From NCBI GenBank assembly GCA_025330725.1, contig JAIWND010000037.1:62001-126000 (forward strand): DNA of 64,000 bases. Reading direction: 5' to 3'. Shown here piece after piece: positions 45,776 through 58,309 of this stretch; position 1 is the stretch's first letter, and each line of letters starts with the position of its first letter. Source of the DNA: Chlamydoabsidia padenii (lineage: Eukaryota > Mucoromycota > Mucoromycetes > Mucorales > Cunninghamellaceae). A program made the position numbers and the translations under genes. The notes beneath the pieces were generated by a model. That model made no database searches. It saw only the letters and a program-made list of their open reading frames with translations, and had not been told where the DNA came from.

Positions 45776-46280
45776 TGATTGGCAACCATGGACTCCGAAT
45801 AAAAACTTTTTTTATATTAAGCCTTTTTGAGGATAAAAGGTGATCCAATTGTTCAAAGACCGCCAATAAGACTAAAACGAGTTTAGATGGGCTTGAATAA
45901 GGATCGACATACTTAAGACCGTGCCAAACAAAAAAAAAAGCTAATGAACTGATTTAGATAAACGAGCAAGTATCTTTGGATGACTTTTTATAAAGTAAGC
46001 TCACTTTTTATCTTGTTCTTGGAACAGTCAACTAGAAGAAATAAAAAATAGTTTGTAAATGAGCTATTAGTTAATTAGAGAAAGATGACAGGGTGGTAGG
46101 GCGGTTATCAGTCGGGGGTTAAAAACGCCAAAAATAGAAAAGGGGATTGTCAGTTGGTGTGACCCTCAGCGGGCAATAAAGACCCTTTGAGACTTTTTTA
46201 ATTTTTTTTTCTTTTTCTTTCTTCTCTTTTTCTCTTCATCATCTTTTTTTTTTTTTTTTTTACCTCAAATCCAAATCATC
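45776..46280. other. GMD upstream region
   Basis: AT-rich, pyrimidine-rich near 46190-46260 with an uninterrupted T18 just before the GMD start. No copy of the GCGGGATTTGAA element and no gene seen. Confidence 0.6.
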
Positions 46281-47653
46281 ATGTCTGAAAGTGTCTTCGC
46301 TTCCTCCCACATTGTCTCCAACAATACTATGACTGTCGAACAATATCGTTCCAGAAAGGTGGCTCTCATTACTGGTAAGGAAAAGAAAAAAAGAAAAAAG
46401 TAACAAGATGAAGAAACTCAATTGTTTTTTTTTTCTTTCCATTCATCTATAGGTGTCACTGGTCAAGATGGTTCTTACTTGGTTGAATTCTTGTTGTCCA
46501 AGGGTTACGAAGTACACGGTATCATTCGTCGTTCTTCTTCCTTCAACACTGGTCGCATTGAACACATTTACAAGGACAGCCACGAAACTGGTAAATACTT
46601 TGTGCGCGATAAAAAAAAAAAAAAAAAAAAAGGGAGGGGGATAAAGGGATATGACATACTAACTAACTTATATTATTAAAATAGGTGTCAAGTTCTTCCT
46701 TCATTATGGTGATTTGACTGATTCCACCTGTTTGGTCCACATTGTGTCTCAAGTCCAACCTACTGAAATCTACAATTTGGGTGCTCAATCTCACGTCAAG
46801 GTGTCCTTTGATATGTCTGAATATACCGGTGATGTGGATGCTCTTGGTACTTTGCGCTTATTGGATGCCATCCGTACCTGTGGACTGACCGACCGTGTGC
46901 GATTCTACCAAGCCTCGACCTCTGAATTATATGGTAAAGTGGTGGAAACTCCTCAAAAGGAAACTACCCCCTTCTATCCTCGATCTCCTTATGGTGTGGC
47001 CAAGCTGTACGGTTACTGGATTGTCGTCAACTATCGTGAATCATACAACATGTACGCCTGTAATGGTATCCTCTTCAACCATGAATCACCTCGTCGTGGC
47101 CGTACCTTTGTCACTCGCAAGATCTCCAAAGCCGTGGCGGATATCCATCTCGGTCGTCAAGATTGTCTCTACTTGGGTAACATTGATGCCAAGCGTGATT
47201 GGGGTCATGCTCGGGATTATGTCGAAGGCATGTGGTTAATGTTGCAACAAGATCAACCTGAAGACTTTGTCTTGGCTACTGGTGAAACTCATACTGTGCG
47301 ATCTTACATTGAAAAGGCCTTTGCTGTCACTGGGCGCAAGATTGTATGGGAAGGCGAAGGTGTGAATGAAATCGGTAAGGATGCGGAAACTGGCAAGGTG
47401 CGTGTCCGAATTGATCCAAAGTACTTCCGTCCTGCTGAAGTCGAATTGTTGTTGGGTGATCCTACCAAGGCCAAGGAAAAGTTGGGCTGGACCCGCAAGG
47501 TGTCTTATGATGAATTGGTGACTGAAATGGTTACTGCTGATGTCCAATCGTAAGTTAATGACATTATATATATCATATCATATCATATCATATTAACCTA
47601 CCTCCTTTTTTTTTATTTTATGTAGCTCCTTGAACAACGATACCAGCAACTAA
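46281..47653 (+). CDS. GMD: GDP-mannose 4,6-dehydratase
   Basis: Converts GDP-D-mannose to GDP-4-keto-6-deoxymannose, the first step to GDP-L-fucose, in the cytosol. Exons 46281-46374, 46453-46590, 46685-47549, 47626-47653 (374 aa). It is a short-chain dehydrogenase (extended SDR): Rossmann motif [11 protein letters not shown] split by intron 1, [41 protein letters not shown], the catalytic set STSELYGKV and [10 protein letters not shown] (Tyr-x3-Lys), NHESPRRG, and [16 protein letters not shown]. The product is full length with all active-site residues. Codon bias is high, suggesting strong expression. The partner epimerase/reductase is not in the window. A TATCA tandem stretch lies in the last intron. 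Confidence 0.97.
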
Positions 47654-48295
47654 ATCATCCTTATTAGTTAGCTAGTACCTTTTATTACATTTGATTCCCC
47701 CTTCTCCTTCTCTCTCTCTTCTTTTTTTTTAGAATGACATTTTTATTATTATCATATCATTTTGTCCTCCCCATCTGTATCATAATGTTTTTATCAATCA
47801 AATCAATAAACTACACAGATTTCATTGACTTTTTTTTTTTTTTTTTTTTTTTTATCCAGCCAATCATTTTCATTGTCTCTCGATCTCACTAAATTAAAAT
47901 TCCGATAACGGGCAGTTTGACCAATCAAATTTACGATGTATTTCCCTTTTGTCGGGCTTGTTTATCCCGCTTTCTTTTTTCCATTTTCTTTCCCTTAACC
48001 TACTCTTTAACCCACCAAAGAGTATTTACCAGGTACTTATCCTTCCTGTTTACATTATAACATGTTTTACTAGTTTACCATACACCTTTTAGCTATTATA
48101 TTTACCTTTTGACACTATCTCATTTACACAAAAGATTAAAAACAAACATACCCTACACCATTAATTCTACACATTTACTTCTTTGGATCTATCTTTTATT
48201 GTCTATTATACATGTCTCTTGTTTACATGCATAAAAAAAAAAGAAAGTTGGTCTTAACGTCTTCTTTTTTATTATTATTCTTATTATCATTATAG
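47654..48295. other. GMD-TFIIB intergenic region
   Basis: GMD 3' UTR with AATAAA near 47804, a T24 run near 47829-47852, and a degenerate TTATCCCGCTTT near 47962. The bases before the TFIIB ATG (TTATCATTATAG) look like a splice acceptor, so TFIIB may have a 5' UTR intron. Confidence 0.5.
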
Positions 48296-49372
48296 ATGGC
48301 TTCAACAATTCCTTTTCCTTTGCGGGAACCTCAACAAAATGATACACCTCAGGCTTTCCAACCCAACTTGAACGTGGCCTTGATTTGTCCAGATTGTCGG
48401 GTGACACCTCCTCAAATTGTGGAAGAATTCGCTTCTGGTGATCTTGTGTGTGGTGATTGTGGGTTGGTACTTGGTGATCGTATTATTGACACTCGATCGG
48501 AATGGAGAACATTTGCAAATGACGAAGGCGACGTAAGAATACATAAACTGCGGTATGTAGAGATTGATGTGACTAATCTATTTATATATTAGGATCCTTC
48601 TCGTGTGGGTGCGGCAGCCAACCCACTGTTGGATGGAAATCAATTGGATACTGTGATTTCGAGGCGGGACGGTGGTACAGGTGCAGCCAAAGATTTGAAC
48701 AAGGTACATGGACGAACCTCTGGTATGAAAGGCGAACGTAATCTGGTACAATCATATAAAGACATTGGTGCCATGTGTGATTCAATCTCATTATCCAAGA
48801 TTGTCAGCGATACCGCCAAACAACTATACAAACGGGTGGAAGATGAAAAACTGCTTCGGGGGAAATCAAGTGATGCGATCATTGCTGCGTGTATATTTAT
48901 TGCCTGTCGTCAAGAAAAGGTCGGTCGAACATTCAGGGAAATCTGTGCCTTGACTCGGGTGCCCAAGAAGGAAATCGGTCGTTGTTACAAGTCTTTGCAA
49001 TCTAAATTACAAACCAATACAAGTATCATGAACTCGGAGGATCTCATGTCTCGATTCTGCTCCAATCTGTTATTACCTCCTTATGTGCAAAAGGCTGGCG
49101 TGGATCTCGTCAAGCGGGCAAAGGAATTGGGTACTTTGGCGGGTAAATCTCCCATCTCGGTGGCTGCTGCTTGTATTTACTTGGTGTCTTATCTTTACCG
49201 GGTACCAAAGACTACACGTGATATTGCTCATGTTGCTGGTGTGTCCGAAGTCACTATCAAGAGTGCTTACAAGTCTCTTTATGCGGAACGGGAAAATCTC
49301 ATTGACATTGTGGCTCTGCGTGCGAAACCTAATGGTGATCATCTGAGCTTTGATGATTTGGCTTTACCTTGA
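48296..49372 (+). CDS. SUA7: Transcription initiation factor TFIIB
   Basis: General RNA polymerase II factor bridging TBP-DNA and the polymerase and setting the start site. Exons 48296-48532 and 48593-49372 (338 aa). The N-terminal zinc ribbon is visible (CPDC, 20-odd residues, [20 protein letters not shown]). It is followed by the B-reader/linker ([15 protein letters not shown]) and two cyclin folds (about [20 protein letters not shown] to [10 protein letters not shown] and [20 protein letters not shown] to [11 protein letters not shown]). It has the usual TFIIB length; Brf1 would have a long C-terminal extension. The ATG directly follows an acceptor-like TAG. Confidence 0.96.
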
Positions 49373-49543
49373 ACCCCAAATTAGTTATAGTTTTTTTTTT
49401 TTTTTTTTTTTTTTATATGTTTAACATTGTTTTTTACCCCTCCCAATCACAATCCCACACTCTATTTAGATAAACAAAAAAACCAAAAAAAAATAAAAAA
49501 AATAAAACCCACCTTCTTTTATCACCCACACTTCTCAAGAGAA

Positions 49544-49555
49544 GCGGGATTTGAA
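49544..49555 (+). promoter_or_regulatory. Exact GCGGGATTTGAA element, GH35 promoter
   Basis: Exact match, 88 bp before the beta-galactosidase start, same orientation. The upstream TFIIB gene ends at 49372. Confidence 0.5.
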
Positions 49556-49642
49556 TATATAATTCTCACCCTACTGGATTTGTATTTTTTCGTCTCTCTT
49601 CTCCACTTTTTATTTTATTTTCGTATAATCTCTTGTAAAGTA

Positions 49643-52600
49643 ATGGGTGATATGGCTCAACTTTACTCTCTTTTCTCGTTGGTTGTCCCTGTTGTCCTTG
49701 GCTTTGTTCTTTACACCCATCATCGTACACATGGTGTCCTCACTGATATCACGACCGAGTCTGTAGCTTACAATCGCACCAAGTATCAATCACTGTTGGA
49801 CTGGGACAAGTACTCTCTTATTATAAAAGGCGAACCAACAATACTCCTCTCTGGTGAATTCCATTACTGGCGTGTCCCCGATCGTGAACGCTGGCCACGT
49901 ATCCTCCAACAATACCGGTCTGCTGGCTTTAACACGATCCGAATCTACTTTCATTGGGGCTACCATTCTCCTGATGAAGGCATATACCTATTTGATGGCA
50001 ATCGGGATGTGGACTACCTCTTGACGCTGTGTGAAGAACTAGGTCTCTTTGTGTTGGCGGCACCTGGTCCTTATATCTGTGCGGAAACTCAAGGCGGTGG
50101 CTATCCAGCATGGTTAGTGGCAAAACGGGACCTTCGAATTCGGCACAACTCGATCATGCTCTGGCGTACCTATGATGCGGATTTTGCTCACTATGAAATC
50201 CAATGGCTCGATCATATCTTGGCCATCTTGGCCCGACATCAAATCACTAATGGAGAAGGGCGGGGTTGTGTCTTGGCACTACAGATTGATAATGAATTGT
50301 TTGAAACCATGGCGACGATTTTACCTATTGGTTTGCGTGATCAAATGCGGATCCTATCCAAGGCGGCTCGGGAGGCTAATATCACTGTACCGCTTTTTAC
50401 CAATGATGGATTTGAAGAAGGTGGTTGGGTGCCTGGGAAAAAACCGAACTTTTGGTCAAAACATCCTTTTGGCATTGACTTGTATGGTTTTGACAAATAT
50501 GTCGGTAAGTTGATAAAATAATAAAGAAGAAAAAAAAAAAGTGGCTAATGATCTATCATAGTGTTTGCTCCTTCAAGCTCTCCTAAAAGCTGGCTTATTG
50601 ATGGTGGTACGGCTTCAGGTGAATGGCAAGATTGGGATCCTAAGCGGATGGAAAACTCTATGGATGGTCTGGAAAAGACCGTGCGTGGTTTTGGTGGTGG
50701 TGCAAAAGAGGTAGGTTGATCAAGTGGGTAGAATATGCATATACTAACCTCTCTTTTATATTCTAGTCACCAATGTTTATTCCAGAAATGCAAGGTGGTT
50801 GGTTCAATCACTATCAACTTCAACATACCTACGATCAAATCTATGACTTTTATGGTGATCAATACACAAAACTTTTGTTTGAAACTTCTTTGGCTCAGGG
50901 TGTCACTATGGCAAGTCTTTACATGGTATATGGTGGAACAAACTGGGGTACTTTGGGTGATCCGTAAGTAATAATAAAAAAATAAAAAAAAGAATGATGA
51001 TGACGATGCCATGATATCTTTCTTACCTGTCTTTCCCCCACTTCCACTTAGTGATGTTTATACTTCCTATGATTACTCTGCTTGCATCCGGGAATTCGGT
51101 TACTTGTCTTCTCGTGGTCGCAATCTTCGTCAAACTCTCATCTTTGCCCAATCATTCGAACCTTACTTTACACGCACCAAACATTTGGAAAACCCCACAT
51201 TACGACCTTCGGTGGCTACCATCCTCAATCGACAACGGGTGGCTGTAGGTGCTGATCAAGACGTCATCTTTACCTTCTTCCGCAACTTTGATCGACAAAA
51301 GAAGGACACCTTTGATATCACTTTAAATCACGGAAACGACAAGTTTAAGATGGGTATTCACTTTGCTTACAAGACATCCTTTATTGCTATTGGTGGTTAT
51401 CGTACTGTCAATGGTCTGCATCTCATTCAATCAACATTGCCAATTCATGCTCGTATGATCAACCATTCAACAAACGAAGAAATCTGGATCGTGGAACCCA
51501 ATTCGGTGGGTGGACTGGCATTCAAAGACACGATTATGCAAGTTACCGGTAACATGGACATCATGACTAGCAAGCCAATCGATACTGTCTCTATTATGCA
51601 ATTCAACAAGGCCGAAGGATCAGCAACAATCAAAACAGATACTGGTGTGCTTCATCTCATTGGTTTAGAAGCAAAGGATGTCAGTACTCTATATGCAGAC
51701 TTTGAAGCGCCATATTGGAATCAAGGTGACTCTTCAAAACGACATCCTGGTCTTCTGGCTTGGGGTGCAGATGATCTCTATTACAATCGGAACACGAAAC
51801 AGTTACAAGTAGGCCACAACATCCATGATCAAACCCTCCATCTTGTCTCTTTCACAAAACCCATTGACACATACATCTCACAAGACGACAAGACGATGCC
51901 CCATCTCTATACAAAACCTTTGGCTGATCATACTTTTGAACAAGAACAACATCCTGTGGCAATCTCCTTATCTCAATGGCAGCAACGTCCAGTAGATTGG
52001 GCTCGTTTATCATGGCAACCTTTGGCACGAGACAAGAAGAATAAACCGATTTGGAATGCTTTGGATTATCATTTCACCAGTGGTCATATCTTGTATCGCA
52101 ACGAATTCAAGACCCCTGCTCGCTCCAAACCTCATGTCAAGCTCTCTCTGAACGTTCGACACCGTGCGACGGTGCTAATGAATGGCCATATTGTCGGTGG
52201 GCATACAACTTATTCTCGGCAACTCTTTTCGTCTGGGGCAAAAATCGGTCCTGACCCTTGGTTCCTTGGTACCCATACTTATGATCTAACCCCGTATCTG
52301 GTACGAGAAGGTCGTGATTTGAAGAATACCTTGGTGGTGTTGGTGGATAGCTTTGGTCTCAGTCGCCAGGCCTTTATCATGAACGACATTCGAAACCCTC
52401 GGGGTGTAATCAAGGCAAAGTTACAAGGTGTGGACGATCACAAGAAGGTGGAACAAATGTGGGAAATCTCGGGGGTGGATGTCCGTAAGCTCAGTCAACC
52501 CTATAACTCCACCGGGTTCTCTGATGAACAACAACAAGAAGGGTTTACTGTATTCGAACCATCTAGTGCTTCTTCTTCACCTACGATGAACCGACTGCAA

Positions 52601-53026
52601 CAACCACTAATGCAACAACATGCAATGAATGATCCTATTCCATTGGACCCTGCTCATGGCGTGGTGTGGTGGCAATTCGAGTTTGACAATCCTTGGAAAA
52701 AGGATGAACAACAACGGGTGCCTTTACGGTTACGTCTGGACGGTGATTTCACGGCCAAGATCATTGTGAATGATCTACTTGTGGGGTTGTATTATGGTAA
52801 TGGTGATGGTCCTCAACATGACTTTTATCTTCCCGAAGAACTCATCAAAAAACAAGGCAATATCGTCCGCATGTTGGTGTATACTTGGTCTGCTACTGAA
52901 GCACACATTGGTATCATGGGTTGGCACGTCAAGGTCCCTGGTAGTGGTAACTTGATTCTGGATACAACAACATCAACTAAACCTATGGATTATATTCTTT
53001 GGAAAGATAGTATAACTTTGCAATAG
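49643..53026 (+). CDS. Glycoside hydrolase family 35 beta-galactosidase, membrane-anchored
   Basis: Hydrolyses terminal beta-galactosides by a retaining mechanism. Exons 49643-50504, 50562-50710, 50767-50963, 51052-53026 (1,060 aa). An N-terminal hydrophobic segment (YSLFSLVVPVVLGFVLYTHH) without a clear cleavage site suggests a signal anchor. The TIM barrel holds LLSGEFHYWRVPDRERWPRI, GFNTIRIYFHWGYHSPDEG, GPYICAETQGGGYPAW, the acid/base in LALQIDNELFE, and the nucleophile region MFIPEMQGGWFNHYQ then YMVYGGTNWG and TSYDYSACIREFG. Beta-sandwich jelly-roll domains follow to the end. The fungal GH35 layout is complete. The physiological substrate (galactan, glycoprotein or own wall) is unknown. 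Confidence 0.93.
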
Positions 53027-53392
53027 TTTATTTTTATATTACTCATAATTTTTTAAATAAAGAATCCTTTTTTTAATATCCTCAAATGTGGTAACTTGTA
53101 TGATGTTGCATAAAAAACAATTCAAAAAATGGAAAATGCGTTCATACTATTGTTTTCGATCTCCGTTCACCTCTTCTTTTATTGGTCATGTTACAAATAG
53201 ATTTAGTCACACATGCACACATATATCAAAAGTAGTTTTTTTTATTAAAGTATTGGTAAAAAAATAAATAAAGAGGGGCATTGTGATGGGTAATAAATAA
53301 ATAAAAAAAAGGGGGAGTGATAAACATCATCCATAGAAGCAAGGGGGGGGACTATACTAAAATACAGGTTAGGATAGGATCAGCGTCTAACC
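53027..53392. other. Convergent 3' flanks of GH35 and beta-tubulin
   Basis: AT-rich, with AATAAA near 53057 (plus) and AATAAA/ATAAATAAA stretches near 53260-53310. No gene seen. Confidence 0.65.
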
Positions 53393-55203
53393 TTAATCTT
53401 CTTCTTCCTCTTCTTCCAAGACTTGTTCTTCTTCCAGGTATCCATCTTCTTCATCCAGGTATTCTTCATCCGCGGTAGCTTCCTATTTATATGCAAAACA
53501 AAAACAAAGCAGTCAGTCATCCCATCCATCCCTTCCCCTGTGTGTTACCTGATACTGTTGATATTCGGAGACAAGATCATGCATATTGCTTTCGGCTTCA
53601 GTAAACTCCATTTCATCCATCCCTTCACCCGTAAACCAATGCAAGAAGGCCTTTCGTCGAAACATGGCCGTGAATTGTTCGTTTACCCGTTTGAAGAGTT
53701 CTTGAATAGCTGTGCTGTTGCCGATAAAGGTACCGCTCATCTTGAGACCAGCAGGAGGAATATCACACAAAGACGTCTTGACACTGTTGGGAATCCATTC
53801 GACAAAGTAAGACGAGTTCTTTTGTTGGACCGCGAGCATTTGGTTTTCCACTTCTTTTGTCGAGAGTCGGCCCCGGAAGATGGTGCCCACCGTCAAGTAC
53901 CGGCCATGTCGAGGATCGCATGCCGCCATCATGTTACGTGCATCAAACATCTGTGCTGTCAGTTCGGGTACGCTGATATTACGGTATTGTTGAGATCCAA
54001 ATGCTGTTAAAGGAGCAAAACCCACCATGAAGAAATGTAGGCGAGGGAAAGGGACTAGACAAAGGGAAATATGATTAGTATGATATGGTCACCTTATATA
54101 TATATATATATATTACCCATATTGACAAAGAGTTTTCGAAGATCACCATTGAGTTGACCAGGGAAACGTAAAGAAGTAGATACACCAGACATGACAGCCG
54201 ACACCAATTGATTCAAATCACCATACGCAGGATTAGACAATTTCAAAGTCCGGAAGCAAATATCATACAATGCTTCATTATCAATACAAAATGTCGCATC
54301 GCAGTTTTCCACCAGTTGATGCACAGTCAGCACGGCATTGTAAGGTTCCACCACTGTATCCGATACCTTGGGTGAGGGCACCACCGAGTAAGAGCACAAC
54401 ATGCGATCAGGGTATTCTTCTCTGATCTTGGACAATAACAAGGAACCAAGACCAGACCCAGTACCACCACCAAGAGAATGAGCCAATTGGAACCCTTGGA
54501 GACAATCGGTATGTTCAGCTTCTTTACGAATGATATCCAGGATGGATTCCACCAGTTCAGCTCCTTCGGTATAATAACCTCTTGCCCATGCATTTCCGGC
54601 TCCAGATTGACCAAATACAAAGTTGTCAGGGCGGAATAACTTTCCATAGGTGGATCCTCGAATGGCGTCCATGGTTGCAGGTTCCAGATCAACTAGTACA
54701 GCTCTAAAATATGCATAACACATTAGTTTCATATGACCCACCCACCCCCTTTTCGGCATACACCTCCTTCCTCCCTCCCCCCCCCTTATTACCTAGGGAC
54801 ATATTGTCCTGTTGAGCCTTCATTGTAGTACACATTAATTCGTTCCAATTGGAGATCGTTTTCACCACTATATAGTTATATGAGTAAAAAAAAAAAAAAG
54901 TGAGGTTTGGAGACAAGTGACCTACCAATAAGCCCCAGTAGGATCAATACCGTGTTCTTGACTAATGGTTTCCCAGAACTTTTGACCCATCTATAAAGAA
55001 AAAGAAGAAGAAAACACGTTTCAATCCATTAGTCTATTGTCTTTTTTTTTTTTTTTTTTTTTTGTTCTAATTGTTCTATTTCAGAGTATTACCTGGTTTC
55101 CACATTGACCTAGTTAAAAAGAAGGAGAGGGGCGAGTCAATCATTGTTATATGGATATACATGAGTAGTACTTACCAGCTTGAACGTGAATGATTTCTCT
55201 CAT
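53393..55203 (-). CDS. TUB2: Beta-tubulin with benzimidazole-site substitutions
   Basis: Microtubule subunit, GTP-binding, 455 aa. Seven exons in gene order: 55203-55176, 55109-55093 (17 nt), 54990-54926, 54867-54793, 54703-54117, 54054-53549, 53482-53393. It starts [20 protein letters not shown] (the MREI autoregulation tetrapeptide is intact) and has the tubulin signature GGGTGSG. The acidic tail ([20 protein letters not shown]) is longer than usual. Alignment to standard numbering is gap-free through residue 200. At benzimidazole-site positions it has Cys165, Tyr167 and Ala198 (usual Ala, Phe, Glu) with Phe200 kept. [20 protein letters not shown] and following segments are divergent, so it may be one of several paralogues. 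It is divergent from the tyrosine phosphatase. Confidence 0.95.
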
Positions 55204-56099
55204 GATGGTTGGTTGCAAGTATATATATATATAAAAAAAAAGTGAGAGTCGGGAAGAAAAGAAAGAGAGAGGGGTAAAAAAAAAAGGAGGGGTAAGAGGT
55301 TTTAAGTTGATGCACCCTAGGCGGTGATTCAAATTTTAATCCAACTTTTTTTTTTAAAAAAAAGCTATCAGAGTAGTTATGGAACTATCATTTGTTAGAA
55401 CTACAACATACATGAATTAAAGAAACATATACTATCGGGAGAAACAGAAAAGAAGATCAGGGAGAGCAACAAAAATGTCAAATCCAGCTTACCCGGTTAG
55501 AAAAAAAAAAAAGGGATGAGCGACAAAGGAAAAGGTACTCTTTATAGTAAACCCCATGTCAATCATCGGTCGATCTCAATCTCGAGTATTGACGTAACAA
55601 GCAAAAAGAATATATACAAAGACAGAGGATGATCATGTTGACCTGTTTCGGTCCAACTTGTCTGTAACCAATATCCATATTTTCAAAGCCCGATAATTCA
55701 TGCCCTATGTCCATCGAATGAAAAAAACTTCCCCCCCTACTAGTCATGACTAGCCACAGTCATTTTTGGTAATGGGGCTTCCATCACTCAGGTTGGATAT
55801 TTATCAGGAGATAAAGTAGGATGGAAAATGATGTTTCGTCAAAGATGAATCGTATGTGAGTACAGTATGTAGATGGATGCCCAGTTGTGACGGGAGCGGG
55901 ATTTTAATTATACAACAACCACGTTTTTTTTTTTTTTTTTTTTTTCTTCCTTCCTTCCTCTTCACTCTTTCTCTTATTCCCTACTATTAAACCAAGTGGA
56001 AAGAAGGTATAGTAACATTTATGGTTTCAAGATGCTTCTCATAATAATATGATTTGTTGTAATCTTTTTTTTTTATATTATGAATAGATCCTTCTCAAC
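55204..56099. other. Beta-tubulin/PTP divergent promoter region
   Basis: It contains a (TA)n run, several A/T tracts and GCGGGATTTTAA at 55896-55907. A short TAG acceptor-like end lies 12 bp before the PTP ATG, so a PTP 5' exon may be hidden here. Confidence 0.5.
55896..55907 (+). promoter_or_regulatory. GCGGGATTTGAA-type element, PTP promoter
   Basis: Reads GCGGGATTTTAA (one mismatch), about 193 bp before the start at 56100, same orientation. Confidence 0.4.
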
Positions 56100-57236
56100 A
56101 TGGCGCATAACATCAAACAAGGAGGTGATATCGTTCAAGATAGTTACCGAGCACTAGAACACCTCATGAAAACCAGCTCACGGAAACAACTGGAATCGCA
56201 CGTCCTGAAACACTATGAATTACTCGCGGATCGACAAGAAGCACGACTGGAACAAAGACATCAACGTCAAAAACCCTTCTCTCAATGGATTGCGCAACAT
56301 CCCGTCAATGATCAACACAACCGATATATAGATATTATACCTTTTGACAAGAATCGGGTGGTACTCGGACGGTTGGATATGGGACCTTATGGTGGAGCTG
56401 GTGATGACTATATTAATGCCAGTTGGATCAAGTTTGACCAAGGGGAAACACGGAAACGATATATTGCTACCCAAGGTCCTTTGTCATCCACTTGCGGTGC
56501 ATTCTGGCGCATGGTATTGGAACATCAAGTCAAGGTTATTGTCTGTCTGACTCCTCATGTGGAAAAGGGTAAGGAGAAGTGTGCTGCTTACTGGCCTGAA
56601 GGAATAGATACCACCAAACAATTCGAAATGATCCAACAACAACAACAACAGCAACAGCCTGGGAATCACTTTTTATCTTTTGACAACAAACTCAAGAATC
56701 ATGTACAAGGCAATGACGACACTACAGCCGAACGATGGATTATTCAAGTCAAGAATACACAACCGGAACAAATGATTAAGGACGCTGCATGTATTCTACG
56801 TCAGATTCAGGTGATCTGTTATTACCAACCTCCTGGATCAACCGAAAAGGTGGAACGAGCCCGATCTTTGGTGTATCAGCTACATTATTTAGGATGGGCG
56901 GATCATGGCGTACCTGAAGAAACAACGACATTACTAGAATTAGTGAAACTGGCTAATCAACTACAACCAACAAGTAGTGATGAACCAATGGTGGTACATT
57001 GTAGTGCAGGCTGTGGAAGGACGGGGACCTTTTGCGTGGTGGATACAGGGATAGACTGGTTGGATCGATCAAGAAGGATGAAAAACAACCAACAACAACC
57101 CGATGATACTCCGGATCCTATCTACCTATTGACTGATACCTATCGAAAACAACGAACAACCATGGTACAAACTCCTACTCAATACATGTACTGTTATTTG
57201 GCCATCTGGGATGGACTAAACAACATGGTGGTCTAG
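56100..57236 (+). CDS. Classical protein tyrosine phosphatase
   Basis: Dephosphorylates phosphotyrosine, in fungi often on MAP kinases. Single exon, 378 aa, essentially only a PTP domain. Landmarks: NRYIDIIPFDKNRV, DDYINASWIKF (pTyr loop region), YIATQGPLSSTCGAFWRMV, EKCAAYWPEG, the WPD loop as YLGWADHGVPEE (Trp-Ala-Asp), the P-loop VHCSAGCGRTGTF with Cys and Arg, and the Q-loop VQTPTQYMYCY. A Gln-run insert (about residues 180-190) sits in a surface loop. WAD for WPD keeps the catalytic Asp but changes the Pro that governs loop movement. The MAP-kinase-type target is inferred from fungal PTPs. Confidence 0.93.
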   Translation: MAHNIKQGGDIVQDSYRALEHLMKTSSRKQLESHVLKHYELLADRQEARLEQRHQRQKPFSQWIAQHPVNDQHNRYIDIIPFDKNRVVLGRLDMGPYGGAGDDYINASWIKFDQGETRKRYIATQGPLSSTCGAFWRMVLEHQVKVIVCLTPHVEKGKEKCAAYWPEGIDTTKQFEMIQQQQQQQQPGNHFLSFDNKLKNHVQGNDDTTAERWIIQVKNTQPEQMIKDAACILRQIQVICYYQPPGSTEKVERARSLVYQLHYLGWADHGVPEETTTLLELVKLANQLQPTSSDEPMVVHCSAGCGRTGTFCVVDTGIDWLDRSRRMKNNQQQPDDTPDPIYLLTDTYRKQRTTMVQTPTQYMYCYLAIWDGLNNMVV

Positions 57237-58274
57237 TATAGTTGTGTTTTTATAGATATTAGACTTTATTTTAAAATTTAATTTAATTAATATAATAAAA
57301 TAAAACCATAGTATGTATTTAAAAATAGACAAAAGAAAAAAAAAAAAAACATCAAGATAACGGTGGGATGAACGGAGAAACCTAGGGAGGAAAAGGTATT
57401 CCCACGTCTCGGTGAAATGGTTATGAAAGGATTCAAGTCACGCTTGCTCGGGCCATGCTCTTTACATGCCCCCCTTTCCTTTCAAAAAGGTCCTGTGTAA
57501 CCATTCATGCAACAATGTGGGGTTGAGCCTTTTAGAAATCTCGGCCCTTTTGGTTCACCTCATGTCAACCAGGGCGTGTTCATATATGGTCTTCCGTGTG
57601 TTTACTTTTTTGGATGACGAGACCGACAGGAGGTTTCATTCATCTTTTTCCCTCCTATTCTGCATGAAACAGATCGTATTCAAGATTCATTCTGATTTTT
57701 TTTTTTTTTTTTTACACACCCCTTTGACATACCATACGAATCGTATAACAATGATAAGGATGATCAACTGGTTCTTTTTTTTTTTGATTCATTAGGATCC
57801 CCCTCTTTTAAAAACCTCCCTCGAGTTCATTGTTTTCTTTTTTTCCATATAGACAAAAGTTTATTTCATTCATGCAAGCGGGGTTTAAATCATGGAAGGG
57901 TCTTTTTTTTTCCCAAAAAGAAAAGGTGACAAGGTAAAATAGAGTCATGCCATGTCATGTCATCTCAAGTTAAATGACAACAAAAGAAGTTGGTATCATA
58001 AGAATCAAATTCTAATTCATGGCACCATGACATAAAAAGAAAAAGGCCCCGAGAGAAACAGGGATGGGCGCCAGATTCAAACCCCGTCTTCCTCTCATTC
58101 CCACATCAAGGAGACACATTCCCAAACAACTCAAAAAAGTTCATTTCATGTTATCATTTGTCCTCATTATACCAGTCCAGAAAACATGCGTCATGAAACG
58201 AGTGTGCCATATTATCCTCCCATGATTTCCTCCCCCCTTTCTCTTTTGGACGATCATTGGCCCTTCTCCCTTTA

Positions 58275-58309
<35 letters not shown>

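Noticed and set aside
47560..47592. TATCA tandem stretch in the last GMD intron as a regulatory or CRISPR-like array
   Set aside because: Short simple repeat within an intron; no spacers. No CRISPR arrays are seen anywhere.
57466..57795. 109-residue ORF between PTP and kinase
   Set aside because: It runs through poly-T and ends in a phenylal-rich artefact; no domain.
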